In this document: positions 26,736-35,249 of the stretch, piece after piece
How the letters are laid out: the number at the start of each line of letters is the position of its first letter
Numbering within the stretch: position 1 is the first letter of the stretch
Assembly: GCF_030695035.1 (NCBI RefSeq)
Contig: NZ_JAUYTT010000020.1
Span: forward strand, 107,691-171,690
Direction: 5' to 3'
DNA length: 64,000 nt
DNA from: Frigidibacter sp.
GTDB lineage: Bacteria > Pseudomonadota > Alphaproteobacteria > Rhodobacterales > Rhodobacteraceae
Notes under the pieces: model-generated
Seen by the model: only the letters and a program-made list of their open reading frames with translations
Databases searched by the model: none
What the model was told of the DNA's origin: nothing
Translations under genes and position numbers: made by a program

Positions 26736-28091
26736 ATGAAACACATAGATCATCTCGGCGCCCTTGGCCTCTTCGATGCGCGCGTGCCGCGCTATACCTC
26801 GTACCCAACAGCGGCCGTGTTCTCGCCCCGGACCGGGGCCGCCTTTCAGGCGGAGTCCCTCGCGGGACTGGACCCCCACACGCCGGTTTCGGTCTATATC
26901 CACATCCCGTTTTGCGAGCGTCTGTGCTGGTTCTGCGCCTGCCATACCCAAGGTACCCAGACGCTGGCACCGGTCGAGGGATATATCGAAACACTCGAGG
27001 CGGAACTGGCCCTGCTGCGGCGCATCCTGCCCAAGGGGCTGCAGATGGGTCAGCTGCACTGGGGCGGCGGCACGCCGACGATCCTGCCCCCGGCGCTGAT
27101 CCACCGGCTGGCGCGTGCGATCCGCGGCGTTTTCGAACCGGCGGATGGGTTCGAGTTCTCGGTCGAGATTGATCCCACGATGGTTGACCGCGCCAAGATC
27201 GACGCACTGGCCGCCGAGGGCCTGACCCGCGCCTCGATCGGCATTCAGGATTTCGCGCCCGAGGTGCAGGCAGCGATCGGGCGGGAGCAGCCCTTCGAGG
27301 TGACGCAGGCCTGTGTTGCCGATCTGCGGGCGGCGGGGATCACCTCGCTGAATACCGATCTGGTCTATGGCCTGCCGCACCAGACCGAGGCGCGCATCGC
27401 GGACACGGTCGAGAAGGTGCTGACCTTTGCGCCCGACCGGGTGGCGCTGTTCGGCTATGCCCATGTGCCGTGGGTCTCCAAGCGCCAGAAGCTGATCGAC
27501 GAAAGCGCGCTTCCGGGGGATCTGGCGCGCTATCACCTTGCGGCCTTCGCTGCTGAGCGCTTCGCCGAGGCCGGCCTGCAAGCCATCGGAATCGACCATT
27601 TCGCCCGGCCCGAAGATGCGCTGGCACAGGCGCAGGCCGCGGGCCGCCTGCGCCGCAATTTCCAAGGCTACACCACCGATGGCTGCCAGACGCTGATCGG
27701 CCTCGGCGCGTCGTCGATCTCGCGCTTCCCCGGCGGCTATGTGCAGAATGCGCCCGCAACGGCTGCCTATATCCAGCGGATTACCGCCGGAGAGTTCGCG
27801 GGGTCGCGCGGCTATACCATGGCCGGGGAAGACGCCCTGCGCGCCCGGGCGATCGAGTTCCTGATGTGTGATTTCCAGCTGGACCTGGCCGATCTGAGGC
27901 AGGAATTCGGCGCTGGCGCCGCAGCGCTTTCCCCGATCCTGAAACAGGTCGCGGCGCGCTTCGGCGCGATGGTCTGCCATGAGGGCGACCGTCTTGCCAT
28001 CCTTCCGGACGGGCGGCCCCTGACGCGGATCGTGGCCAGCATGTTCGACACCCATGTGCCTGACGGCGTGCGCTATTCGCGCGCTTCATAG
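26736..28091 (+). CDS. hemN: Oxygen-independent coproporphyrinogen III dehydrogenase
   Basis: 451 aa, full HemN length. Radical-SAM cluster motif CERLCWFC (CxxxCxxC) preceded by YIHIPFC, then LHWGGGTPTIL and SIGIQDF, and the HemN-specific GIDHFARPEDALA. It oxidatively decarboxylates coproporphyrinogen III without O2, supplying haem for the oxidases and NO reductase nearby. ATG follows AAGGGGC. An FNR-like box lies just upstream. Confidence 0.93.
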   Translation: MKHIDHLGALGLFDARVPRYTSYPTAAVFSPRTGAAFQAESLAGLDPHTPVSVYIHIPFCERLCWFCACHTQGTQTLAPVEGYIETLEAELALLRRILPKGLQMGQLHWGGGTPTILPPALIHRLARAIRGVFEPADGFEFSVEIDPTMVDRAKIDALAAEGLTRASIGIQDFAPEVQAAIGREQPFEVTQACVADLRAAGITSLNTDLVYGLPHQTEARIADTVEKVLTFAPDRVALFGYAHVPWVSKRQKLIDESALPGDLARYHLAAFAAERFAEAGLQAIGIDHFARPEDALAQAQAAGRLRRNFQGYTTDGCQTLIGLGASSISRFPGGYVQNAPATAAYIQRITAGEFAGSRGYTMAGEDALRARAIEFLMCDFQLDLADLRQEFGAGAAALSPILKQVAARFGAMVCHEGDRLAILPDGRPLTRIVASMFDTHVPDGVRYSRAS

Positions 28092-28481
28092 CTGGGCCGG
28101 TCGACTCGCCGTCGAGCGCATCTACCTTGTGGCAATGTCACGGTTGGCACGAGACCGGCCTGCAAGCTGGCCGCGCACGGCCAGAGAAATCTGGACCGCA
28201 TGATTGCGCCTGCAGCGTGCAGCGACCCTTGCCTGCGGTGGCTATCACCAACCACATGCTGTGGTCCTACGACGAGCCTGTGAGCAATGCAGCCGGCCGA
28301 TCCGAGCCCCGCCGTCTTCCTCGCCCTCACCCGCGGGCGGCAGAACAGTTATGTGGTCCATTTCTCCTCGGCCAACACCTCCGTCCCGCGGGTTGCCCGG
28401 AGGCGCAAGCCGCAGGGCAAGGGGGGTGCCGCTTGGTTCGGAGGATGCTAAATTCTGATGGAACCGCCTAGTGGGTACGAA

Positions 28482-28509
28482 TGTGCCCGCCCTGAGGGGG
28501 GCGGGCACA
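28482..28509. repeat. Perfect 11-bp inverted repeat (hairpin 1)
   Basis: TGTGCCCGCCC pairs with GGGCGGGCACA around a 6-nt loop. Very stable GC stem between convergent hemN and pseudoazurin genes; could terminate both but there is no clear T-run. Confidence 0.6.
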
Positions 28510-28540
28510 GCAGAATTTCGTCTTGTCGCCGAAATTCTGC
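28510..28540. repeat. Perfect 11-bp inverted repeat (hairpin 2)
   Basis: GCAGAATTTCG pairs with CGAAATTCTGC around a 9-nt loop, directly abutting hairpin 1. Its lower GC content differs from the surroundings. Possible recombination site, element remnant or second terminator; not decided. Confidence 0.6.
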
Positions 28541-28634
28541 AAGGGAGCGTTGTGAGAGCGTCAGGCCGCAGAATCTCTTCGCAGCGCCGTTTGCGGATTG
28601 AATCGCTCCGAACCGCGGGGCGCTTCAGACAAAC

Positions 28635-29081
28635 TTACTCTGCAACCTGCGCGAACAGCGGCTCGAACCGGGCTTTCGCCTTGCCCTTCTGGGTGACAGC
28701 CGCGGCCGTTTCCAGATTGACCGGCGTTCCGGACTGGATCAGGGCGACCATGCCCATGCTGTAATGCGGCGTGCACTTCACACCATAAAGGCCCTCGGCG
28801 TCGATGGTCAGCACATAGTCCTCGCCCATCTTGCTTTTGAACGCCTCTACGCCCTCGGGCAGCATGTCCTTGATACCCTCGACGTTGTGGCCCTTGTCGG
28901 TCGAGATGAAGGTGACGGTGTCGCCGGGGGCGACCTTCACAAAAGCCGGCTCGAAGACCATAGCGCCCTCGGCGCCTTTGTTCAGCATCAGCACATCGAC
29001 ATTGGCGGCATGGGCGGCCGGGGCCAGCAGCAGGGCGGCAAGGCCGGCAGCAAAGGTAGTCGTGATCAGTTTCGGGAACAT
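28635..29081 (-). CDS. Pseudoazurin (type-1 blue copper protein)
   Basis: 148 aa. Signal peptide to AHAAN, mature start [31 protein letters not shown]. Copper ligands are present: His in DKGHNVE and Cys, His, Met in [12 protein letters not shown]. Periplasmic electron carrier that feeds nitrite reductase or NO-related enzymes in denitrifiers. A DNR-type box centred 77 bp upstream would place a start site about 36 bp before the gene if used at -41.5. Confidence 0.93.
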   Translation of the reverse strand: MFPKLITTTFAAGLAALLLAPAAHAANVDVLMLNKGAEGAMVFEPAFVKVAPGDTVTFISTDKGHNVEGIKDMLPEGVEAFKSKMGEDYVLTIDAEGLYGVKCTPHYSMGMVALIQSGTPVNLETAAAVTQKGKAKARFEPLFAQVAE

Positions 29082-29151
29082 GGTGCGTCCTTTCCAAGGA
29101 TGGCAGCGATTGGTGTTGCCCCGGTTCTAGGCTAAGGTCGCGCGCGGCTCG

Positions 29152-29165
29152 TTGTGCTGCCACAA
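29152..29165. promoter_or_regulatory. DNR/NnrR-type box between pseudoazurin and regulator genes
   Basis: TTGTG-CTGC-CACAA, a perfect FNR-family palindrome. It sits 22.5 bp (centre) from the likely TTG start of the regulator on the right and 77 bp from the pseudoazurin start on the left. Geometry suggests activation of pseudoazurin and steric autorepression of the regulator (inference). Confidence 0.7.
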
Positions 29166-29180
29166 CCTCGGAGGCTGCGT

Positions 29181-29876
29181 TTGCACAAACTCGACGAAAG
29201 CCTGCTGACCGGCCTGCCGCCGTTCCGCAAGCTCGCCCGCCCGCAGATCCGCGAGATCCTCGATGCGGCGCAGGCGCTGCGCTTCGATGCCGGGGTGCCG
29301 GTGTTCAGCGAGGGGATGCCGGTGGAGCGGTTCTTCCTGCTGCTGGACGGCCACATAAGGGTGATCCGCACCACGGCGGCAGGGGACCAGATCATCGCGC
29401 TGCATATCGCGCCGGGGCAGCTGTTCGGGATCGGTGCGGCGCTTGGCCATACCGCCTATCCGGCGACCGCGATGACGGCGGATGAATGTGTGGTGCTGGC
29501 CTGGCCGAACCGGCTCTGGGCCGAGTTCACCGCCCGCCATGACGGCTTTGCCACCGAGACCTACAAGGTCGTGGGCGCCCGCGTAGGCGAGATGAACAAC
29601 CGGATCGTGGAACTGGCAACGCAGCAGGTGGAACAGCGCATCGCCAATGCCATCCTGCGCCTCGTCACCCAAATGGGCCGCAAGGTCGAGGGCGGGATCG
29701 AGATCGGCATCCCGATCACCCGGCAGAACATCTCCGACATGACCGGCACCACGCTGCACACCGTCAGCCGCTTGCTGAGCGCGTGGGAGCGCGAAGGGAT
29801 CGTGGCTTCCGAACGCCGCAAGATCACCGTGACCGCGCCGCACCGGCTGGTGCTGCTGAGCGGTGCCGAGGGCTGA
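29181..29876 (+). CDS. Crp/Fnr-family regulator, DNR/NnrR-like, copy 1
   Basis: 231 aa from TTG 29181, chosen because CGGAGG lies 6 nt upstream; the longer frame from 29154 would start inside the DNR box. Sensor beta roll (VFSEGMPVERFFLLLDGHIRVIRTT, GQLFGIGAALG), dimer helix, and helix-turn-helix ITRQNISDMTGTTLHTVSRLLSAWE. No N-terminal Cys cluster, so not an Fe-S FNR; DNR-type haem/NO sensing is likely. A close paralogue is encoded at 31531. Confidence 0.88.
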   Translation: MHKLDESLLTGLPPFRKLARPQIREILDAAQALRFDAGVPVFSEGMPVERFFLLLDGHIRVIRTTAAGDQIIALHIAPGQLFGIGAALGHTAYPATAMTADECVVLAWPNRLWAEFTARHDGFATETYKVVGARVGEMNNRIVELATQQVEQRIANAILRLVTQMGRKVEGGIEIGIPITRQNISDMTGTTLHTVSRLLSAWEREGIVASERRKITVTAPHRLVLLSGAEG

Positions 29877-29879
29877 GGG

Positions 29880-30134
29880 TCAGCGGCGGTAATCGGCGGT
29901 AGAGGTTTGCAGGATGGTGCCGCTGGCATCGACGGTCAGCCGCAGCCGCCGGGTGGCGGAGAAGAACGTCAGGCGAAAGCGCCCGGCATCCTCATCCATG
30001 CCCGTCTCGCACTGGCTGGTGACGCCGCCGCTGCGCAGGGCGGCGCGCAGCGCCTCGGGGTCGAGCTGCAGGGCCTTGGCCACCAGCGCCGCATCGACCT
30101 CGATCCGGCCGTCTTCAAAGCTGATCGCGCCCAT
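29880..30134 (-). CDS. Small DUF6522-like protein
   Basis: 84 aa: ISFEDGRIEVDAALVAKALQLDPEALRAALRSGGVTS, then a beta-rich half (FRLTFFSATRRLRLTVDASG). I believe it matches the DUF6522 family seen near denitrification genes in this order; the family name is from memory. Ends 3 bp from the convergent regulator gene. Function unknown. Confidence 0.65.
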   Translation of the reverse strand: MGAISFEDGRIEVDAALVAKALQLDPEALRAALRSGGVTSQCETGMDEDAGRFRLTFFSATRRLRLTVDASGTILQTSTADYRR

Positions 30135-30189
30135 GCCGTGCCTCCATCTCTGACGCGCAGTGTAAAGGTGCCGGGGGTCGGTACAACGG

Positions 30190-31365
30190 CTATCGCCCGC
30201 CGGGCGCCCGCCGCGCCGGATTGGGCTGGCTCAGGATCGGCCCGAACCGCCAGATGAAGAGACCAAACCCCAGCACCCACAGCGTGGCCGCGACCCAGAG
30301 GCCCGCGCCCGAGGGCACCACCACCCGAACCACCGCCGCCAGCGCCACACACCCGAAAGCCACCGTCAGCGCCCGCCCCGCCACCAGCTCGCGCGCGGTA
30401 TGGCCAAGCGAGGCGCGGATCATCACCGACAGTGTCATCCCGCCAATCCCGCCGATGCCCAAGAGGTGCAACCCCGTCACCGCCGGCCAGATCCCGAGCG
30501 AGGCCAGCCCCAAGGCGGCCAGCCCCGCAGGGATGAAGGCAAAGGCCAGATGCAGCATCGCCAGCAGCGGCGAGCGCCAGACGCGGATGCCGCGCCACCG
30601 CGCCAGCCGCACGGCCTGCAAAGCCCCGGCCAGCAGCAATCCCGCCCCGGACGGCGCCGTCTCCGGCACCGCCACCCAGATCAGCAGCGCCGCCAGCGTC
30701 ACCGCAAGGCAGGCGGCATCGAAGCGCCCGAACGGCACCGGCAGCGGGCCCGGCCCCTGTTTGGTCAGCCAGTTGCGGGTAAAGCTGGGGATGATCCGCC
30801 CGCCGATCAGCGTGATCAGCAGCGTGACCATCGCAAAGCCAAGGCGGCGGCCGATGTCGGCGCTGCCCTGAACCATTGCCTCCAGATGGAAGGTGATGTT
30901 TGCGGCCAGATAGAGCAGCACCGGCACCACCACCATCAGGTTCCGCCAGTTCCGGCCGGCCACGATTTCCGTCACCACCATCGCGCCAATGGCGAGAAGG
31001 AAGGCGCAATCCACCACCATCACCAGCAGCGGCCAAGGCGCGAAGGCCATTGCCAGCCTCCCGAGGGCCCATAGACCCGCCAGCGCCATCAGCGGCCAGC
31101 CCCGCGTCGGCATCCGCCCGGTCCAGTTCGGGATCGCGGTGAACAGGAACCCCGCGATCACGGCCGAGGTATAGCCGAACAGCATTTCATGGATATGCCA
31201 GTCCAGCGCCGAGAACGGGCCGGACAGGGTCACATGTCCCGACCACACCGCCATCCACAGCGGGACGATCAGCACCGCGAAGAGGCCCGCGGCAAGGAAC
31301 AGCGGCCGGAACCCGTAGCTGAACAACGCGGGGCCGGCATAGGGCGGGCGGGTCGGGGTGGGCAT
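30190..31365 (-). CDS. nnrS: NnrS family membrane protein
   Basis: 391 aa, about twelve membrane segments. Typical elements: LFSYGFRPLFLAAGLFAVL at the start, WHIHEMLFGYTSAVIAGFLFTAIPNWTGR with conserved His, GGRIIPSFTRNWL, and HLLGIGGIGGMTLSVM. NnrS is a haem/copper membrane protein linked to NO stress relief. Divergent from the second DNR-like regulator; in the same direction as the DUF6522-like gene. Confidence 0.92.
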   Translation of the reverse strand: MPTPTRPPYAGPALFSYGFRPLFLAAGLFAVLIVPLWMAVWSGHVTLSGPFSALDWHIHEMLFGYTSAVIAGFLFTAIPNWTGRMPTRGWPLMALAGLWALGRLAMAFAPWPLLVMVVDCAFLLAIGAMVVTEIVAGRNWRNLMVVVPVLLYLAANITFHLEAMVQGSADIGRRLGFAMVTLLITLIGGRIIPSFTRNWLTKQGPGPLPVPFGRFDAACLAVTLAALLIWVAVPETAPSGAGLLLAGALQAVRLARWRGIRVWRSPLLAMLHLAFAFIPAGLAALGLASLGIWPAVTGLHLLGIGGIGGMTLSVMIRASLGHTARELVAGRALTVAFGCVALAAVVRVVVPSGAGLWVAATLWVLGFGLFIWRFGPILSQPNPARRAPGGR

Positions 31366-31501
31366 GGTCTACAGCTGTCCTTTGTCGTGGTGGAGACGGC
31401 GCACGAAGTCCAAGCCACAAGGCGGGACCGGAAACGGACTTACCCCTGATCTGCGTCAGCACCTTGGCCCGGACGGTGCCCCAGGATGAACGTCAGCGTC
31501 G

Positions 31502-31515
31502 TTGTGCTGGCTCAA
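31502..31515. promoter_or_regulatory. DNR/NnrR-type box upstream of regulator copy 2
   Basis: TTGTG-CTGG-CTCAA, one mismatch from the perfect palindrome. Centre lies 22.5 bp before the ATG at 31531, the same spacing as at the paralogous regulator gene. Confidence 0.6.
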
Positions 31516-31530
31516 CCTCTGGACAGCCCG

Positions 31531-32352
31531 ATGATCAGGCCCGACATCAACCAGCTTGGCGCAATGCCACCGTTCTGCCGCCTCGATCTGCGGCAATTGC
31601 GCGAGATCCTTGCCCTGTCCGATTCGCGGCACCTGACGGGCGGCGCCACGGTCTTTGACGAGGGGCAGCCTGTCCGGCGGTTTCATCTGCTGATGTCCGG
31701 CAACATCCGTCTCGTCAGGGTGACGGCCGAAGGCGACCAGATCATCTTGCTCCACATCCAGGCCGGGCAGGTGTTCGGGATCGGGGCCGCGCTTGGGCAG
31801 GAGACGTATCACGCATCGGCGATTGCCGCCGGTGACTGCCGCGTCCTCTCATGGCCCAATGCCCTTTGGCCGGGTTTTTCCAGCGCGTATGATGGTTTTG
31901 CCGTTGAAACCTTCCGGGCCTTTGGCGCCCGGGCCGATGAGATGAGCAACCGGATCGTCGAGCTGTCGACCCAATTGGTGGAACAGCGCATCGCCTGTGC
32001 CTTGCTTCGGATGATCGGCCAATCCGGGCGCAAAGTCGCCGGCGGCATCGAGATCGGCTTTCCGATCACCCGGCAGAATATCGCCGACATGACCGGCACC
32101 ACATTGCACACCGTCAGCCGGGTGCTGAGCCTTTGGGAGCGGGACGGTGTGGTGAAAAGCACCCGCTGCCTTGTGATCGTGACAGATCCGCACCGCCTTG
32201 TGGTGATGAGCGGGGCGGGACTCGGCACCGATGCCGACGATCCGATAATTCAGGCTAAGGCGCAGGCGCTTTACGCCACCGCCGCGGCCAGCGCGGCGCG
32301 GAAGGCGTCCTCGTCCAGCGCATATTCGGCGCAGGCATCGATCACCGTGTGA
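31531..32352 (+). CDS. Crp/Fnr-family regulator, DNR/NnrR-like, copy 2, with C-terminal extension
   Basis: 273 aa from ATG 31531; the longer frame to 31486 would span the DNR box. Domain order and motifs match copy 1 (GQVFGIGAALGQ, GFPITRQNIADMTGTTLHTVSRVLSLWE). After the point where copy 1 ends it runs on for about 45 residues of low-complexity Ala/Ser sequence, which overlaps the opposite-strand DUF1858 gene by 82 bp, so the extension may be a lost-stop read-through. Likely NO-responsive control of nor and nnrS. Confidence 0.87.
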   Translation: MIRPDINQLGAMPPFCRLDLRQLREILALSDSRHLTGGATVFDEGQPVRRFHLLMSGNIRLVRVTAEGDQIILLHIQAGQVFGIGAALGQETYHASAIAAGDCRVLSWPNALWPGFSSAYDGFAVETFRAFGARADEMSNRIVELSTQLVEQRIACALLRMIGQSGRKVAGGIEIGFPITRQNIADMTGTTLHTVSRVLSLWERDGVVKSTRCLVIVTDPHRLVVMSGAGLGTDADDPIIQAKAQALYATAAASAARKASSSSAYSAQASITV

Positions 32353-32477
32353 AAAGGTGAGATCGGGCAGCCGAAGCACAGCATCTTGCGCGATATGAAC
32401 ACCGTCGCCGCCTCGGGCCAGCGGTCGAACAGCAGCCGCAGCGGCAGGTCGGGATCGTCGAGCTTGGGGCCGCGCAT
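32271..32477 (-). CDS. DUF1858 domain protein
   Basis: 68 aa: LPLRLLFDRWPEAATVFISRKMLCFGCPISPFHTVIDAC, the DUF1858 pattern with the conserved CxGC-like Cys pair (CFGC). Small cytosolic protein often beside nor or hybrid-cluster genes; role unknown. It is divergent from norC around a perfect DNR box, so it is probably coexpressed with nor. Confidence 0.8.
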   Translation of the reverse strand: MRGPKLDDPDLPLRLLFDRWPEAATVFISRKMLCFGCPISPFHTVIDACAEYALDEDAFRAALAAAVA

Positions 32478-32539
32478 AATGCCTCCGCCTCGGCCGGGTG
32501 GGCCGTGCCGCAGCCTCGCCGCGCAAACGCCCTACGTCG

Positions 32540-32553
32540 TTGTGCTGGCACAA
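32540..32553. promoter_or_regulatory. DNR/NnrR-type box in the norC promoter
   Basis: TTGTG-CTGG-CACAA, perfect half sites. If used at -41.5, transcription of nor would start near 32588, leaving a 27-nt leader before the norC ATG. Also lies 70 bp from the divergent DUF1858 start. Confidence 0.75.
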
Positions 32554-32614
32554 CGTCGCCCGCAGCGGCGCGGGATAGACCGGCCCGATCCGCAACAATC
32601 GCCAGGATGACGCC

Positions 32615-33067
32615 ATGTCAGAGATCCTCACGAAGTCACGGGCCCGGAACATCTTCTATGGCGGCTCGCTGTTCTTCATCGTCGTGTTCATCGCCATGAC
32701 GGTCCATTCCCACCGCTATGTGGTGAACGTCTCCACCGCCGGCATGCCGTTGTCGCCCGAGGTGATCCTTGGCAAGCATGTCTGGGAGCGGCACAGCTGC
32801 ATCAACTGCCACACCCTGCATGGCGAGGGCGCCTATTTCGCGCCAGAGCTTGGCAATGTCATGACCCGCTGGGGCGTGCAGGATGATCCGGAAACCGCGT
32901 ACGAGACGCTGGATGGCTGGATGGCTGCACAGCCAAGCGGCATCGAAGGGCGGCGCCAGATGCCGTTCTTCGAGATCACCCCCGAAGAGATGCGCGGTCT
33001 GGCAGAGTTTCTGCGCTGGGCCGATCAGACCGACACCCAAGGCTGGCCGCCGACGGATGCGGGCTAG
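32615..33067 (+). CDS. norC: Nitric oxide reductase subunit C (cytochrome c)
   Basis: 150 aa. One N-terminal membrane anchor (IFYGGSLFFIVVFIAMTV), haem-c site CINCH, and the family motif GAYFAPELGNVMTRWG, with a Met ligand in RRQMPFFEIT. Electron entry subunit of cNOR (2 NO to N2O). Followed after 10 bp by norB. Confidence 0.95.
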   Translation: MSEILTKSRARNIFYGGSLFFIVVFIAMTVHSHRYVVNVSTAGMPLSPEVILGKHVWERHSCINCHTLHGEGAYFAPELGNVMTRWGVQDDPETAYETLDGWMAAQPSGIEGRRQMPFFEITPEEMRGLAEFLRWADQTDTQGWPPTDAG

Positions 33068-33077
33068 GAGAGAGCAC

Positions 33078-34442
33078 ATGAAATACCAATCGCAAAAGGT
33101 CGCCTACGCCTACTTCCTGGTGGCGATGGGGCTGTTCGGCATTCAGGTCATCGGCGGGCTGATGGCCGGCTGGATCTATGTCTGGCCCAACACCCTGTCC
33201 GAATTGCTGCCCTTCAACATCATCCGCATGATCCACACCAATGCGTTGATCGTCTGGCTGCTGCTGGGGTTCTTCGGGGCTGCCTATTTCCTTGTGCCCG
33301 AGGAGGCAGAGCGGGAGATCTGGTCGGTCAAGCTGGCCTATCTGCAGCTGATCATCCTGGTGGTCGGCACCCTTGGGGCCGTCGGTGGCTACCTCGTCGG
33401 CATCCATGGAGGGCGGGAGTTTCTGGAGCAGCCGCTCTGGGTCAAGTTCGGCATCCTCGTCGCCGCGGTGATCTTCTTGATCAACATCTCGATGACCGTG
33501 CTGGCCGGGCGCAAGACGGCGATCACCGGCGTGCTGCTGACCGGGCTGTGGCTGTTGTCGCTGCTGTGGATCTTCGCCTTCGTCAACCCTAACAACCTTA
33601 GCCTCGACAAGATGTATTGGTGGTTCGTCGTCCACCTGTGGGTCGAAGGCACATGGGAGCTGGTGATGGCTGCGATCCTCGCCTTCCTGATGCTGAAGCT
33701 GACGGGTGTCGACCGCGAGGTGGTGGAGAAGTGGCTCTATGTCATCGTCGCCACCGCGCTATTCTCGGGCATCCTCGGCACCGGGCACCACTTCTACTGG
33801 ATCGGCCTTCCAGGCTACTGGCAGTGGACCGGCTCGATCTTCTCGGCCTTCGAGGTGGTGCCGTTCTTCGCGATGATGTCCTTTGCGTTCATCATGGTCT
33901 GGAAGGGCCGCCGCAACCATCCCAACAAGGCGGCGCTTCTGTGGGCGCTTGGATCTGCCACTGTCGCGTTCTTCGGGGCAGGCGTCTGGGGTTTCCTCCA
34001 TACCTTCCACGGCGTGAACTTCTACACCCACGGCACCCAGATCACCGCGGCGCATGGCCACCTGTCCTTCTACGGCGCCTATGTCGCGATGAACCTTGCC
34101 ATCATCACCTATGCGATGCCGCTGCTGCGGGGCAGGGCGCCTTATAATCAGGTGCTGAACATGATCTCGTTCTGGCTGATGACCGGCGGCATGGCGTTCA
34201 TGACCTTCGTGCTGACATTTGCCGGCACGATCCAGACCCATATGCAGCGCATCGTCGGCGACTATTACATGGATGTGCAGGACCAGCTGGCCCTGTTCTA
34301 CATGATGCGTCTTGGCGCTGGCGTCTGCGTGGTGCTGGGGGCGCTGCTGTTCATCTACAGCCAGGTCGTGGTGCGGCGTGAGGTGATCACGCCGAACACC
34401 ATGCCCAAGCCTGACGGACAGGCAGAGGGAGAGACCGTATGA
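33078..34442 (+). CDS. norB: Nitric oxide reductase subunit B (catalytic)
   Basis: 454 aa, about twelve membrane helices. Haem and non-haem iron His regions are visible: MIHTNALIVWLLLGFFGAAYFLVPEE, HLWVEGTWELVMAA (with FeB-ligand-type Glu), GTGHHFYWIG and GHLSFYGAYVAMNLAIITYAMP. ATG at 33078 with GGAGAGAGC upstream; the frame is open earlier but that part overlaps norC. Stop overlaps the norQ start (ATGA). Confidence 0.96.
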   Translation: MKYQSQKVAYAYFLVAMGLFGIQVIGGLMAGWIYVWPNTLSELLPFNIIRMIHTNALIVWLLLGFFGAAYFLVPEEAEREIWSVKLAYLQLIILVVGTLGAVGGYLVGIHGGREFLEQPLWVKFGILVAAVIFLINISMTVLAGRKTAITGVLLTGLWLLSLLWIFAFVNPNNLSLDKMYWWFVVHLWVEGTWELVMAAILAFLMLKLTGVDREVVEKWLYVIVATALFSGILGTGHHFYWIGLPGYWQWTGSIFSAFEVVPFFAMMSFAFIMVWKGRRNHPNKAALLWALGSATVAFFGAGVWGFLHTFHGVNFYTHGTQITAAHGHLSFYGAYVAMNLAIITYAMPLLRGRAPYNQVLNMISFWLMTGGMAFMTFVLTFAGTIQTHMQRIVGDYYMDVQDQLALFYMMRLGAGVCVVLGALLFIYSQVVVRREVITPNTMPKPDGQAEGETV

Positions 34443-35245
34443 ACGCGCTCGCCCCGGACCGCGCCGACCGCACGGCGCCCTACTACCGCCCCGTTGCGCA
34501 GGAATGCGCGCTGTTCGAGGCGGCCCATGCCAAAGGTCTTCCCCTTCTTCTGAAGGGGCCGACCGGCTGCGGCAAGACCCGGTTCGTGGAGCATATGGCG
34601 GCCCGTCTCGGCCGCCCCCTCTACACCGTCGCCTGCCACGATGACCTCTCCGCCGCCGACCTGATCGGCCGCTACCTGCTGCGCGGCGGCGAGACGGAAT
34701 GGGTGGATGGCCCGCTGACCCGCGCCGTGCGGGAAGGGGCGATCTGCTACCTCGATGAGGTGATTGAGGCGCGCAAGGACGTGACGGTGGTGCTGCATCC
34801 GCTCACCGACAACCGCCGCACCCTGATGATCGACCGCACCGGCGAGGAGTTGCTGGCCCCGCCGGGCTTCATGCTGGTGGCCAGCTACAACCCAGGCTAC
34901 CAGAACATCCTCAAGCGCCTGAAGCCTTCGACCCGGCAGCGCTTCCTGTCGATCACCTTCGGCTTTCCCGATGCGGCGACCGAAGTGACCGTGGTGGCGC
35001 GCGAAAGCGGGCTCGATGCGGCGCGGGTTGCCCCGCTGGTGCGGCTGGCGGGGATGATCCGCGCGCTGTCGGGCATGGATCTGGAGGAGGGCGTGTCCAC
35101 CCGCCTGCTGATCTACGCCGCCAGCCTGATTGCCGGGGGGATGCCGATCGAGCGCGCCCTGCAGGCCGCCGTGGTCGAGCCGCTGACCGATGAGCCCGAC
35201 GTGGCGCAGGCCCTGCGCGACCTCATCGCCAGCGTCTACGGGTAG
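34439..35245 (+). CDS. norQ: NorQ, MoxR-type AAA ATPase for NO reductase activation
   Basis: 268 aa. Walker A KGPTGCGKTRFVEHMA, Walker B ICYLDEVIEAR, sensor LVASYNPGYQ. NorQ and NorD together insert or activate the non-haem iron of cNOR. Overlaps norB; norD follows 4 bp later. Confidence 0.95.
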   Translation: MNALAPDRADRTAPYYRPVAQECALFEAAHAKGLPLLLKGPTGCGKTRFVEHMAARLGRPLYTVACHDDLSAADLIGRYLLRGGETEWVDGPLTRAVREGAICYLDEVIEARKDVTVVLHPLTDNRRTLMIDRTGEELLAPPGFMLVASYNPGYQNILKRLKPSTRQRFLSITFGFPDAATEVTVVARESGLDAARVAPLVRLAGMIRALSGMDLEEGVSTRLLIYAASLIAGGMPIERALQAAVVEPLTDEPDVAQALRDLIASVYG

Positions 35246-35249
35246 CGCC

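Larger units (their letters stand above)
28092..28634. other. Intergenic region with two perfect inverted repeats, no supported gene
   Basis: 543 bp between hemN and the pseudoazurin gene (convergent). Open frames here are short and resemble no family. The right part contains two adjacent perfect hairpins (separate entries). Confidence 0.5.

Noticed and set aside
28127..28471. Open frames on both strands in the hemN-pseudoazurin gap
   Set aside because: Short, no ribosome site, no recognisable domain.
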